From Halieaceae bacterium (GTDB taxonomy: Bacteria > Pseudomonadota > Gammaproteobacteria > Pseudomonadales > Halieaceae), in assembly GCA_028282105.1 (NCBI GenBank), contig JANQIO010000062.1:1-60615 (forward strand): 60,615 nucleotides of DNA, written 5' to 3'. The stretch's first letter is position 1. Each line of letters starts with the position of its first letter. The notes below the pieces were generated by a model. It searched no databases and was not told where the DNA came from. It saw nothing but the letters and a program-made list of their open reading frames with translations. Below are positions 31,353-40,568 of the stretch, piece after piece. The position numbers and the translations under genes are program-made.

Positions 31353-33863
31353 ATGAAAGTTCGGGATTTTGCACCGTCAGCGATGGCGGTAGCCGTGGCG
31401 TCCGCCCTATCTGCAATCGCGCCCCAGGCCCTGGCACAGGGCTCAGAGGCCTCGGTCGGGCTGGAAGAAGTAATCGTGACCGCTCAACGACGGGCGGAGG
31501 GTTTGCAGGACGTGCCGATTTCGGTACAGGCCTTCGACACCCAGCGCATTCTTGACCTTGGGGCCCAGGACATCGCCGACATCGGCGTCTTTACGCCCAA
31601 CGTCCAATTCAGCCGCGGCGTCAACCAGCCGCGCTACTTTATCCGCGGCCTCGGTACCTCCGACTTCGGCGTGGGCGCCGACCCCGCGGTGGGTGTGTAC
31701 CTCGACGGCATCTACATCGGTCGTACCGGTGGCTCCAAAATGGCGCTCAACGATATCGAGCGTATCGAGATTCTCAACGGCCCCCAGGGCACGCTGTTCG
31801 GCCGCAACGCGGCGGCAGGTGCAGTGCAGTATGTGACCAAGAAGCCGGTCAACGAGTACGAGGGCTGGGCGCGGGCTATCGCCGGCAACTATGATCGCCT
31901 GCAGTTTGAAGGCGTGTACAACATGCCGCTCAGCGACACCCTGTCCTGGCGCACCGGCGCCCTGTGGAACACCCGCGACGGTTACATCGACAACAACTTC
32001 ACCGGCAACGAAGTGGGTGACGAGGGCAACTGGTCTATCAATACTCAGCTACGCTGGCAGCCCACTGATCGGCTGGACATGATTTTCCGCGCCGAGTACG
32101 ACGAGATCGACCAGTACTCGCGGGCGTCTTCCAGCGCCACCTTCGGGCCCCGTGACAACGAGGCGGGCTTCGATACCATCGAAAGCGTGGCCGACCTCGA
32201 CGAGACCCGCGAGCTGTGGGGCACCTCCCTGCGGCTGTTCTACGACATCAGCGACAGTGTCAGCTTCGTCTCCATCTCCTCCTACCGGACCTACGACACC
32301 GAGAACCCGGAAGACAAGGACGGCCAGACCAATCCCGAGTTCGATTTCGACGACCTCAACATCGAGGACAACGAGCAGTGGAGCCAGGAGTTCCGCTTCG
32401 AGGGCGACATTGGCGACAAGTTCTCCTGGCTGGTGGGCGCGGTGTACTTTGAGGAAGACGCCAAGCAGCGCAGCGGCATCAACCTGGATACCCGCGCGGT
32501 CGACCGGCTGGTTGTGGAAGGCGAAGTGGGTATTCCCTATGCCGCCGCTCCCTATCCCGGTTTTGGCTTTGACATCGCCTTTAACGTGGGCTTCCCGGGC
32601 CTGCCGAGGACCTTCGCCAACGGCCAGGAAGCACTGGCTGCCGGCCGCTACACCGAGAACGTGGATGTGCACGGCCAGTACGAATCCTGGGCGGTGTTCA
32701 GTGACGTCACCTACTCGATTCTCGACAACCTCGACCTGACCCTGGGTATTCGCTACACCGAAGACGAGAAGGAATTCGGTCGCAATGTCACCTACAACGA
32801 TTTCGGCATGTGGTTCGCCTTCGACGAGACCCGCATCGACGAGAACGGCAACCTGGTGGCCTTCCCGGATGGTGTGCAGGGTGAGTTCACCCAGAAAGAG
32901 AAGTGGGACGACACCACCGGCCGCGTGGTGCTGGACTACCGCGTGACCGACGATGTGCTGGTATACGCCAGCTACGCCGAAGGTTACAAGGCCGGCGGCT
33001 TCAACTCGGCAAGTCCCAACGCCGACGACCCGCCCTTCGACCCGGAAGAGATCACCACCTGGGAGCTGGGTATCAAGTCGAGCTGGTTCGACAATACCCT
33101 GCGCTTCAACGCCGCCTACTTTGACTACGACTACGAGAACCTGCAGGAACTGGAGTTTGTGCAGGCCGAGTGCCTGGGTTCCGACTTTGGCGCCAACCAG
33201 TTCCTGACCTCGGATATCGAGGGTGAGGGCTGGGAAGCCTCGCTCAATTGGCTGGCGACCCCGGGTCTGGAGTTCTTTGCCAATGCCGGCGCCGTGGATG
33301 CCGAAGTGGCCGAGAAGGATCGCTGTGAGGTTGTCGGTGAGCAACCGGTCAATGTGGATCGTTCCGGCGAGACCTTTGCCGATGACTTCAACTACAGCAT
33401 CGGCGCCAACTACACCTACACGCTGCCTAATGCCGGTGAGCTGAGCTTCTCGATTTCCTGGGCCTGGATCCAGGGCGACAACGACCGGGTGGGCTGCCGC
33501 TTTGTGCAGGACCTGGGCGGTGGCCTGACCGCCGAGACCGGCCTGACCGAGATCAACGGCGAGCTGGTAATCAGCCAGGCCAGCGCCTATCAAGCGCAGG
33601 GCGCGATTACCGAACCGCCCTTCAACAGCTGCCCGGACCTGGATGACCAGGAGCGTCTCAACGGACGTATCGCCTGGCTGTCGCCCCGCGGTGACTGGCA
33701 GATTGCAGCCTGGATCACCAATGCCACCGACTGGGAGCCCGACAGCGACCCCGGTGGCCTGGGCAATGACCTGCGCACCAACTTCACGGATGGTTCGCCG
33801 GCCTACGATCGCCGCGAAGAGCCGCGCATGTATGGTCTAGAATTGACCTACACGTTCAACTAG
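31353..33863 (+). CDS. TonB-dependent outer-membrane receptor
   Basis: This 836-residue energy-dependent importer has a signal peptide (cleavage near ALAQG, about residue 29) and a TonB-box-like segment LEEVIVTAQRRAEGLQDVP. A plug domain follows (about 45-165: FTPNVQFSRG, PRYFIRGLG, GVYLDGIYIG, ERIEILNGPQGTLFGRNA) and then a 22-strand barrel (about 170-836) ending LELTYTFN. The LEEVIVTAQRR subgroup is abundant in Halieaceae, sphingomonads and Caulobacter and often imports hydrophobic or aromatic compounds. The downstream esterase and HsdA-like gene on the same strand suggest a substrate related to steroids or terpenoids; this is inference. Confidence 0.93.
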   Translation: MKVRDFAPSAMAVAVASALSAIAPQALAQGSEASVGLEEVIVTAQRRAEGLQDVPISVQAFDTQRILDLGAQDIADIGVFTPNVQFSRGVNQPRYFIRGLGTSDFGVGADPAVGVYLDGIYIGRTGGSKMALNDIERIEILNGPQGTLFGRNAAAGAVQYVTKKPVNEYEGWARAIAGNYDRLQFEGVYNMPLSDTLSWRTGALWNTRDGYIDNNFTGNEVGDEGNWSINTQLRWQPTDRLDMIFRAEYDEIDQYSRASSSATFGPRDNEAGFDTIESVADLDETRELWGTSLRLFYDISDSVSFVSISSYRTYDTENPEDKDGQTNPEFDFDDLNIEDNEQWSQEFRFEGDIGDKFSWLVGAVYFEEDAKQRSGINLDTRAVDRLVVEGEVGIPYAAAPYPGFGFDIAFNVGFPGLPRTFANGQEALAAGRYTENVDVHGQYESWAVFSDVTYSILDNLDLTLGIRYTEDEKEFGRNVTYNDFGMWFAFDETRIDENGNLVAFPDGVQGEFTQKEKWDDTTGRVVLDYRVTDDVLVYASYAEGYKAGGFNSASPNADDPPFDPEEITTWELGIKSSWFDNTLRFNAAYFDYDYENLQELEFVQAECLGSDFGANQFLTSDIEGEGWEASLNWLATPGLEFFANAGAVDAEVAEKDRCEVVGEQPVNVDRSGETFADDFNYSIGANYTYTLPNAGELSFSISWAWIQGDNDRVGCRFVQDLGGGLTAETGLTEINGELVISQASAYQAQGAITEPPFNSCPDLDDQERLNGRIAWLSPRGDWQIAAWITNATDWEPDSDPGGLGNDLRTNFTDGSPAYDRREEPRMYGLELTYTFN

Positions 33864-33902
33864 CGGCCCCCAACGGGCCGCCCTTAAAGAAGGAAGTGCC
33901 CG

Positions 33903-34832
<930 letters not shown>

Positions 34833-34840
34833 CAAACCAC

Positions 34841-35599
34841 ATGGCCACTTATGCTATGACCGGGGGCGCCACGGGAATTGGTGCTGCCCTCAAGGAACAG
34901 CTGCGTGAGCGCGGCGACACCGTAATTGTGGTCGATATCCGCGACGCCGACGTGCACGCCGACCTGTCGACTGCCGAGGGGCGCTCCGCTGCAATAGCCG
35001 GTGTGCGCGCCATGGCGCCAGAGGGCCTCGACGGCCTGATCGCCTGCGCCGGTCTCGGCACCCACGTCAAACCGCCGTCCCTGATCGCGGCCGTGAACTA
35101 CTTTGGCGCCGTTGCCACCATCGAGGGCTTGCGCGACCTGGTCGCCGAACGGCGCGGCTCGGTACTGATAGTCTCCTCCAACTCGGCGCCGATGATGGAC
35201 GCCGACAACGCCTTCGTCGAAGCCTGCCTGGCCGGCGACGAAAGCGCCGCCCTGGCGCTGCTGGAAGACGGCCACACCGCCTACGCCGGCTCCAAGCGCG
35301 CCCTGACCCAGTGGATGCGTCGTCACGTCCAGGACTACGCCGGCGCCGGCGTCCGCATCAACGCGGTGGCCCCCGGCATTACCCGCACCAACATGACCGA
35401 CGCCGTCAGCAAAGACCCGGAACTGGGCGACGCCATCCGCCAGTTCGAGGCCATGACGCCTTTAGGCGGCTCTGCTGAGCCTGCCCAGATCGCTAATGCC
35501 ATGCGCTTTCTGCTGGGCGATGACGCCGACTTTATCTGCGGTGCCGTGCTGTTTGTGGACGGTGGCACGGATGCGCTGATGAGAGCTGATAGTTTCTAG
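34841..35599 (+). CDS. SDR resembling 3-alpha-hydroxysteroid dehydrogenase/carbonyl reductase (HsdA)
   Basis: This 252-residue SDR has cofactor motif GGATGIG (8-14), cofactor-binding VDIRDADVHADLSTAEGR, CAGLG, VNYFGA, catalytic AYAGSKRAL and a C-terminus VDGGTDALMRADSF. The IRDA(D/E)V-ADLSTAEGR signature, CAGLG, the lid insertion after SSNSAP and the DGGxDAxMR end closely resemble Comamonas testosteroni HsdA as I recall it. That enzyme interconverts 3-alpha-hydroxy and 3-keto steroids and starts steroid catabolism. ATG 34841 is chosen, 8 nt after the esterase stop. Activity on other carbonyls is possible because this subgroup is promiscuous. Confidence 0.83.
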   Translation: MATYAMTGGATGIGAALKEQLRERGDTVIVVDIRDADVHADLSTAEGRSAAIAGVRAMAPEGLDGLIACAGLGTHVKPPSLIAAVNYFGAVATIEGLRDLVAERRGSVLIVSSNSAPMMDADNAFVEACLAGDESAALALLEDGHTAYAGSKRALTQWMRRHVQDYAGAGVRINAVAPGITRTNMTDAVSKDPELGDAIRQFEAMTPLGGSAEPAQIANAMRFLLGDDADFICGAVLFVDGGTDALMRADSF

Positions 35600-35630
35600 A
35601 TCATATAGTCTTCAGCCAGTACGGCAGCCA

Positions 35631-35805
35631 CGTGACCGGCAGGTCTTTGAACGGGTGCAAGCCAATGGGGTCCGCCGGGCTGCTGCGCAACTCGACCAAA
35701 ATCGCTGCGCGATTTTTGGGACTCGGACAGTGCTCGCAGAAAGCTCCCGGCGGACCCCATTGGCTTAAGCGGCGCCCTTTATTGTTCAAAGACCTGCCGG
35801 TCACG
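35631..35805 (+). repeat. Covarying hairpin element, copy E1
   Basis: This 175-bp element folds into three coaxial stems. Stem A is 35631-35652 with 35784-35805 (22/22 pairs). Stem B is 35659-35679 with 35746-35766 (21/21). Stem C is 35696-35704 with 35710-35719 (one bulge, loop CTGCG). Between them are segments also present in copy E2: CTGCTGCGCAACTCGAC (35680-35696) and GACTCGGACAGTGCTCGCAG (35720-35739). GG(G/C)TGC(A/G)AGC after A and GCT(T/C)AAGCGGC before A' are conserved too. The stems share little sequence with E2, yet pairing is kept. Short ORFs across it are not credible genes. Confidence 0.8.
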
Positions 35806-35887
35806 CGCCTGCCACATCGAGCGAGAATCAAATCTGTTCAAGAGCTCGCAACGCAGCAGTCGATTTTTTGGAATTCGAAGCTCGGTC

Positions 35888-36085
35888 GAGAGCAGGGTGG
35901 AGGCCAGGTGGTTGCCTGAACAATAAGGCTGCCGCTTGAGCTGACGGGTGCAGACAGGTTCCCGCTGCGAGCACTGTCCGAGTCCAGATTTTTGCGCAGC
36001 AAAAATTGTCGAGTTGCGCAGCAGCCTGTCTGTGGCCGTCAGCTCGCAGCCGTTCAGGCAACCACCTGGCCTCCACCCTGCTCTC
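35888..36085 (-). repeat. Covarying hairpin element, copy E2 (inverted)
   Basis: This is a second copy of the E1 element, on the opposite strand. Stem A pairs 36052-36085 with 35888-35921 (34/34). Stem B pairs 36025-36045 with 35938-35958 (18/21, the mismatches forming one symmetric internal loop). Stem C pairs 35988-35995 with 35999-36006 (8/8). The conserved 17-mer is at 36008-36024 and the conserved 20-mer at 35965-35984. The 82-bp spacer between E1 and E2 contains nothing else recognisable. The whole 35600-36112 gap thus holds only these elements. Confidence 0.8.
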
Positions 36086-36112
36086 TGCGTTGACCCCGCT
36101 ACAGGGAATGGG

Positions 36113-37111
36113 CTAAGGAGTGAGAACCGCCGCACCCTGCAGCCGTCCGTGTCTAAGATCGTCGAGGGCCTGGTTGGCCTCCTCGAGGGGGTAGCGGGCG
36201 ATGTGGGTGGTGACCGGGTGGTCTTCGAGCAGGGCGAAGAACTCCTCGCCGTCCCGGCGGGTGAGGTTGGCCACCGAGCAGACGCTGCGCTCGCCCCAGA
36301 GGAGTTCGTAGGCGAACTCCGGGATTGGGCTCATGTGGATGCCGCCGCAGACCACCACGCCGCCCTTGCGCACGGCCCTGAGAGCGTCGACGACCAACTC
36401 GCCTACGGGCGCGAAGATGATGGCCGCATCCAGCGGCTCGGGCGGCGTGTCGCCGGAGTTGCCGGCCCAGCGCGCGCCCAGGTCCAGTGCAAACTGCTGT
36501 GCTTCGCTGTCGCCGGGGCGGGTGAAGGCGTGAATGCGGCGGCCCTGGCTGACCGCGACCTGGCTGATAATGTGGGCGGCAGCACCGAAGCCGTAGATAC
36601 CCAGCGCCTGTGCGTCACCGGCCATGCGCAGGCAGCGGTAACCGATCAATCCAGCGCACAGCAGCGGGGCGGCGTGCAGCGGGTCGCCGAAAATCTCGAA
36701 CACGAAGTGCTGGTGGGCCACTGTGTACTCGGCGTAGCCGCCGTCCAGGGTGTAGCCGGTGAAGCGTGCGCTGTCACAGAGGTTCTCTTCGCCGCGCAGG
36801 CAAAAATCACAGTGGCCGCAGGTTTCTCCCAGCCAGGGTACTCCTACCAGTTTGCCCAGCAGGGCGGCGGGCACCTCGCTGCCAGTGGCGACGACCTCGC
36901 CGACGATTTCATGGCCGGGTACCAGCGGCAGCTTCGGTTCAGTGAGGTCGCCATCGAGCACGTGCAGGTCAGTGCGGCAGACGGCGCAGGCCACTACCCT
37001 GATCAGCACCTGCTGGGGCGACGGTGTGGGAACGGGCAGGTCTTCGAGTGCCAGGGGTGCGCGCTGCGACCCCATGACCATCGCGCGCATGCGCTCAGGG
37101 TGCGCCGGCAT
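36113..37111 (-). CDS. Zinc-dependent alcohol dehydrogenase (MDR family)
   Basis: This zinc MDR enzyme of up to 332 residues oxidises an alcohol with NAD(P)+. Catalytic zinc ligands are in CAVCRTDLH (Cys), PGHEIVGEV (His-Glu) and LLCAGLIGYR (Cys). The structural zinc site is CGHCDFCLRGEENLC. The cofactor domain shows GIYGFGAAAHIISQVA (GxGxxA). ATG 37111 overlaps the PqiC-like stop by 17 bp; in-frame ATG 37090 would avoid the overlap and is an alternative. It follows the MCE operon on the same strand but is functionally unrelated. Its stop lies 27 bp from hairpin element E2. Confidence 0.88.
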   Translation of the reverse strand: MPAHPERMRAMVMGSQRAPLALEDLPVPTPSPQQVLIRVVACAVCRTDLHVLDGDLTEPKLPLVPGHEIVGEVVATGSEVPAALLGKLVGVPWLGETCGHCDFCLRGEENLCDSARFTGYTLDGGYAEYTVAHQHFVFEIFGDPLHAAPLLCAGLIGYRCLRMAGDAQALGIYGFGAAAHIISQVAVSQGRRIHAFTRPGDSEAQQFALDLGARWAGNSGDTPPEPLDAAIIFAPVGELVVDALRAVRKGGVVVCGGIHMSPIPEFAYELLWGERSVCSVANLTRRDGEEFFALLEDHPVTTHIARYPLEEANQALDDLRHGRLQGAAVLTP

Positions 37112-37682
37112 CCCGCTGGATCACCCGGGCGACATCCTCGGAGAGTTTTAACAGCAGGGCGCTGTAGACCTCGGCCACTAGCTCGGGTTGGTCGGACTCC
37201 AGCGGCAGGGTGTGGCGGCTGAGTGACTGCTCCACCACTTCGCCCGTGCGTGGCCGCAGGATGGTCCAGCTTGCCACCAGGATGGCGTCATCGGTGCGGG
37301 CGGTTAGCTGCACGACACCCAGGCGTACACCGTACTCGGGTATCGCATCCGAGCGCCAGGGGAAATGACTGAGCTGCCGGGTGTCCAGTAACGAGGCCAG
37401 GTTGAGGATCATGACCCGGGTGATGCCGGATTCCAGCGGTTCCGCCCAGCGGTCAAACTCGGAGACCTGCAGTCGGTGCTCCTCGCGGCCCAGCACCATG
37501 CCGCGGCCCTTGAGGTAGTCAGGAATGGAGATCGGGCCTACCCCTACCGTCAGGCCGTCCACGTCTGGCCAGCCGCGGGCATCTGCGCCGAGCATGTAGT
37601 AGCGGCTGGGCGGGGTGGTTCCGCAGGCGACGAGCGTGGCGATCAACAATACGGCGGCGGCCGCGCGCAGCAATGGGTTCAC
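37095..37682 (-). CDS. PqiC-like ABC-type transport auxiliary lipoprotein
   Basis: This 195-residue outer-membrane lipoprotein is associated with MCE lipid-transport systems. The signal peptide ends in lipobox LVAC (Cys20). The mature domain (TTPPSRYYMLGADA, VGVGPISIPDYLKGRGMVLG, about 60-180) is typical of the PqiC/DUF330 family. PqiC in E. coli docks the MCE tunnel at the outer membrane. It overlaps the MCE gene by 4 bp, completing a permease-ATPase-MCE-lipoprotein operon. Confidence 0.87.
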   Translation of the reverse strand: MNPLLRAAAAVLLIATLVACGTTPPSRYYMLGADARGWPDVDGLTVGVGPISIPDYLKGRGMVLGREEHRLQVSEFDRWAEPLESGITRVMILNLASLLDTRQLSHFPWRSDAIPEYGVRLGVVQLTARTDDAILVASWTILRPRTGEVVEQSLSRHTLPLESDQPELVAEVYSALLLKLSEDVARVIQRDAGAP

Positions 37683-38674
37683 TGGCGTTTCCCCCTGATC
37701 AGTGCCTCGGGCTGGGTTTCCAGCGTTTCCGCCAGCGATTGCAGTGAGCGGCCGGCGGCGCTCATCTCGTTGGCGGCCTTGCGCAGGTCGTGCAGTACAG
37801 CGGAATCATCCGACAGCAGGTATTCCATATTGTTGAGCGCCTGCTGCGCGGTCTCCAGTGTTCGGGACAGGTCCTGCAGCGCCTGGTCGGCATCGGCGCT
37901 CAGTGCCGGAATGTCCTGGTTCAGTGTTTCCATGGTCTCGCTGGTGCTGGCCAGTAGCTGGGATACGTCCGGCGACAGGGCTGCCAGTTCGCTGTCCAGG
38001 TTGCGGGAGAGATCTTCGATGGCGAGCAGGGTGGCGCTGACCTGCTGGGGCAGGGCCTGGGTGTTTTCGTCGTTGACGATCTTGTGGATGCCGTCCAGCA
38101 GGTCACTGACGTCCCTGGCCAGCTCGGCCAGGTCCAGCTCCTGCAGGCCCTGGGTCAGTCGCTCCAGGTCGGTGGGTACCGTCGGCACGATGATCACGTC
38201 TTCGTCGATATCGTAACGACTGCGCAGCATTTCCGCGTTGTAGCGCTCCTCGCTGCCGGGGTAGAAGTCGAGCTGCACGTACAGCAGGCCGGTCAACAGG
38301 CTCTGCAACTGCAGTTGGGCGCGCAGGCCGCGCTGCACCAGAATGTTGGTGGCAACGGCGGATTCCTCGTCATCGTCCTCGTCAGTACTGCGCACCCGGG
38401 TGCGGTCGATGCGCAGCAACACCGGCGTCAGCACTTCGTAGGTATCCGAGTCCACCACCACGTCAAAGCCCGAGACTTCGCCGATGGGTACTCCCTTGAA
38501 GGCCACCGGAGCGCCGACGTTGAGTCCCTTGATGGAGCCGTCGAAGACGACCAGGCCGCGATCAATGTTGCGGTTGAACATGTCGCCGCTCAGCAGGAAC
38601 AGCATCGCGAACAGGATCAGGAACGCACCGACGACAAACGCGCCGATGGCGGCGGCATTGGTGGGCTTGCTCAC
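37679..38674 (-). CDS. MCE-domain lipid-transport protein (MlaD/PqiB type)
   Basis: This 331-residue periplasmic protein is anchored by an N-terminal helix (AAIGAFVVGAFLILFAMLFLL, about 8-29). One MCE domain follows (about 40-150: GLVVFDGSIKGLNVGAPVAFKGVPIGEVSG), then a long alpha-helical, coiled-coil-prone C-terminus (about 175-320, rich in Leu, Ser, Thr, Ala). MCE hexamers form channels that carry phospholipids between membranes. A single domain resembles MlaD, while the helical tail and the PqiC partner resemble Pqi/Yeb-like or mycobacterial Mce proteins with a needle. It overlaps both neighbours by 4 bp. Confidence 0.9.
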   Translation of the reverse strand: MSKPTNAAAIGAFVVGAFLILFAMLFLLSGDMFNRNIDRGLVVFDGSIKGLNVGAPVAFKGVPIGEVSGFDVVVDSDTYEVLTPVLLRIDRTRVRSTDEDDDEESAVATNILVQRGLRAQLQLQSLLTGLLYVQLDFYPGSEERYNAEMLRSRYDIDEDVIIVPTVPTDLERLTQGLQELDLAELARDVSDLLDGIHKIVNDENTQALPQQVSATLLAIEDLSRNLDSELAALSPDVSQLLASTSETMETLNQDIPALSADADQALQDLSRTLETAQQALNNMEYLLSDDSAVLHDLRKAANEMSAAGRSLQSLAETLETQPEALIRGKRQ

Positions 38675-39444
38675 GCCGGCTCTCCGTTGGGGGTGCCGCC
38701 CCGGGCCAGGAATTTGCGCACTTTCTCGTGCTCGCTCTGCTGCCTGAGAATTTTCGGGTCTCCGTAGTCAATCATGGTTTTCGTTTCCGCGTCCAGAAAC
38801 ACAGAGTTGCTGGCGATGGCGAAGATGCTGGCCAACTCGTGGGTCACGATCACCACGGTGGCGCCAAGGCTCTCCTGCATTTCCAGGATCAACTCATCCA
38901 GTAGCTGTGAGGAAATGGGATCCAGGCCCGCCGAGGGTTCATCGAAGAACAGGATCTCCGGATCCAGGGCAATCGCCCGGGCCAGGCCGGCGCGCTTCTG
39001 CATACCGCCGGAGATTTCCGAGGGATAGTAATCCTGGTAGCCCCCCAGGCCCACCAGCGCCAGCTTGTAGGCGACAATGTCGTCGATTTCACCGGCACCG
39101 AGCGCCGTATATTGCTGCAGGGGCAGGGCGGTGTTCTGGGCCAGGGTCATGGCCGAGAACAGACCGCCGGTCTGGTAGGTAATGCCCCAGCCGCGGCGCA
39201 TTTCGAACTGCTCCTGCTCGCTGGCCCGGTTGAAGCTTTTGCCGTCATAGAGGATTTCGCCCCTGGCCGGCGGGTACAGACCGATCATATGCTTGAGCAG
39301 GGTGCTCTTGCCGCAGCCGCTGCCGCCCATGATGACGAACACGTCGCCACGATAGACGTCGAAGTCGAGATCTTTCTGGATCAGATTGCTGCCGTAGGCC
39401 ATGGTGAGCTGATCGATATGAATATGAACCTGGCGTTCGCTCAT
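38671..39444 (-). CDS. ABC transporter ATPase of an MCE/Mla-type lipid transporter (MlaF-like)
   Basis: This 257-residue nucleotide-binding subunit powers the lipid transporter at the inner membrane. Walker A GGSGCGKST (about 36-44), Q-loop region YQTGGLFSAMT, signature SGGMQKR, Walker B EILFFDEPSAGLDP and the switch His in VIVTHEL are all intact. The SGGMQKR signature is typical of MlaF. It overlaps the MlaE-like and MCE genes by 4 bp each. Confidence 0.93.
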   Translation of the reverse strand: MSERQVHIHIDQLTMAYGSNLIQKDLDFDVYRGDVFVIMGGSGCGKSTLLKHMIGLYPPARGEILYDGKSFNRASEQEQFEMRRGWGITYQTGGLFSAMTLAQNTALPLQQYTALGAGEIDDIVAYKLALVGLGGYQDYYPSEISGGMQKRAGLARAIALDPEILFFDEPSAGLDPISSQLLDELILEMQESLGATVVIVTHELASIFAIASNSVFLDAETKTMIDYGDPKILRQQSEHEKVRKFLARGGTPNGEPA

Positions 39445-40565
39445 ATCCCCAGCTCCTGGAACAGGATATTGAAGGCGGCGTCGGCAACGATCAGGTAGAT
39501 GATGGAGGTGACCACCGCCCTGGTGGCGGCTTCACCCACGGCTGCCGAGCTGCGGCCGCATTGGATGCCAGCCCGGCAGCCGGCGATGGCAATCAGCAAA
39601 CCGAAAAAGACACTTTTCAGCAGGCCGGTACCCAGGTGCGCGAAGGAGAAGACATTGGTCATCTGCTGGCTGAACTGGATAAAGGAGACATCCAGCCCCG
39701 CCGCCACGATGGCGCCACCAAAGATGCCCACCACGTTGGCGTACAGCACCAGCAGCGGCATGATCAGCACCAGGGCTACCATGCGCGGCAACACCAAGAA
39801 CTCCATTGGGGAAATACCCAGGGTCACGATGGCATCGATTTCCTCACGGGTCTGCATGGTGCCGAGCTGGGCGGCATAGGCAGCGCCGGTGCGCCCTGCC
39901 ATCACCACCGCCACCATCAGCGCGCCCATCTCCCTCAGCATGCCGATGGTGACCAGGTCGGCGACGTAAATCTGCGCCCCGAACTGGGCCAGCTGCGCGG
40001 CCCCCAGATACGCCAGGATCATTCCCACCAGGAAGCTGGTGAGGGTGACAATGCTGAAGGCATCCGGACCGGACTGGTGGATAAAGGTGAGGAAATCCTC
40101 GCGCCGGGTATTGGCGCGCCCGGTGAGCAGTTTGCCCAGGGCGATGGTCGCTTCGCCGATGAACTCGAGATGGTCCACAAGGATCTTTCTGCCTTCCTTC
40201 AGGCGGTGGCGAAGATCGAGGATTTCCAGCAGGCTGCGGCCGGCTTCGGGGGCCGGGCGGTGGGGTTTTACCGCGGTGGCCAGGCCCAGCAGACGCCGGG
40301 CGCCTTCCGGCAGGGCGGCGCTGTCGAAGTCGATACCAGCCTCGCCGCAGTAGGCGTGGCACTGCAGCAGGAAAGCGGGCAGTGCGCTGTCCCACTCGCC
40401 GAGGGTGTCCGTGTCGCAGGTGAGATGCGCCGGTTGCGCCTGCTGCAGCTGCTGGCGCAGTGCGCCGAAGGCCGGGCAATCCTGGTCGATCACCCAATCA
40501 CCGCTCAGCACCAGGCACTGGCCTTCATCCGCAAGCTGGAATGTCGGTGTGGCTGCTTCCGCCAC
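39441..40565 (-). CDS. STAS-MlaE fusion permease of an MCE lipid transporter
   Basis: This 374-residue inner-membrane permease has an N-terminal cytoplasmic STAS-like domain (about 1-110) and the MlaE permease domain (about 120-374). The permease contains ILVDHLEFIGEATIALGKLL, the coupling sequence MVAVVMAGRTGAAYAAQLGTM and several membrane helices. The STAS part plays the role that separate MlaB plays in E. coli, so a fused MlaB-MlaE arrangement is likely. It starts 3 nt after the DUF3806 gene and overlaps the ATPase gene by 4 bp. Confidence 0.9.
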   Translation of the reverse strand: MAEAATPTFQLADEGQCLVLSGDWVIDQDCPAFGALRQQLQQAQPAHLTCDTDTLGEWDSALPAFLLQCHAYCGEAGIDFDSAALPEGARRLLGLATAVKPHRPAPEAGRSLLEILDLRHRLKEGRKILVDHLEFIGEATIALGKLLTGRANTRREDFLTFIHQSGPDAFSIVTLTSFLVGMILAYLGAAQLAQFGAQIYVADLVTIGMLREMGALMVAVVMAGRTGAAYAAQLGTMQTREEIDAIVTLGISPMEFLVLPRMVALVLIMPLLVLYANVVGIFGGAIVAAGLDVSFIQFSQQMTNVFSFAHLGTGLLKSVFFGLLIAIAGCRAGIQCGRSSAAVGEAATRAVVTSIIYLIVADAAFNILFQELGI

Positions 40566-40568
40566 GCC

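Noticed and set aside
35631-36085. Hairpin elements as integron attC sites
   Set aside because: attC sites end in RYYYAAC and GTTRRRY core heptamers with short imperfect arms. These elements have long perfect outer stems, no such ends, and internal conserved tracts of 17 and 20 nt.
35601-36135. Short ORFs across the hairpin elements, with similar peptides such as CEHCPSP and IVELRSS
   Set aside because: The similarity arises because both copies share the same DNA motifs. The frames run through perfect inverted repeats and have no ribosome binding sites.
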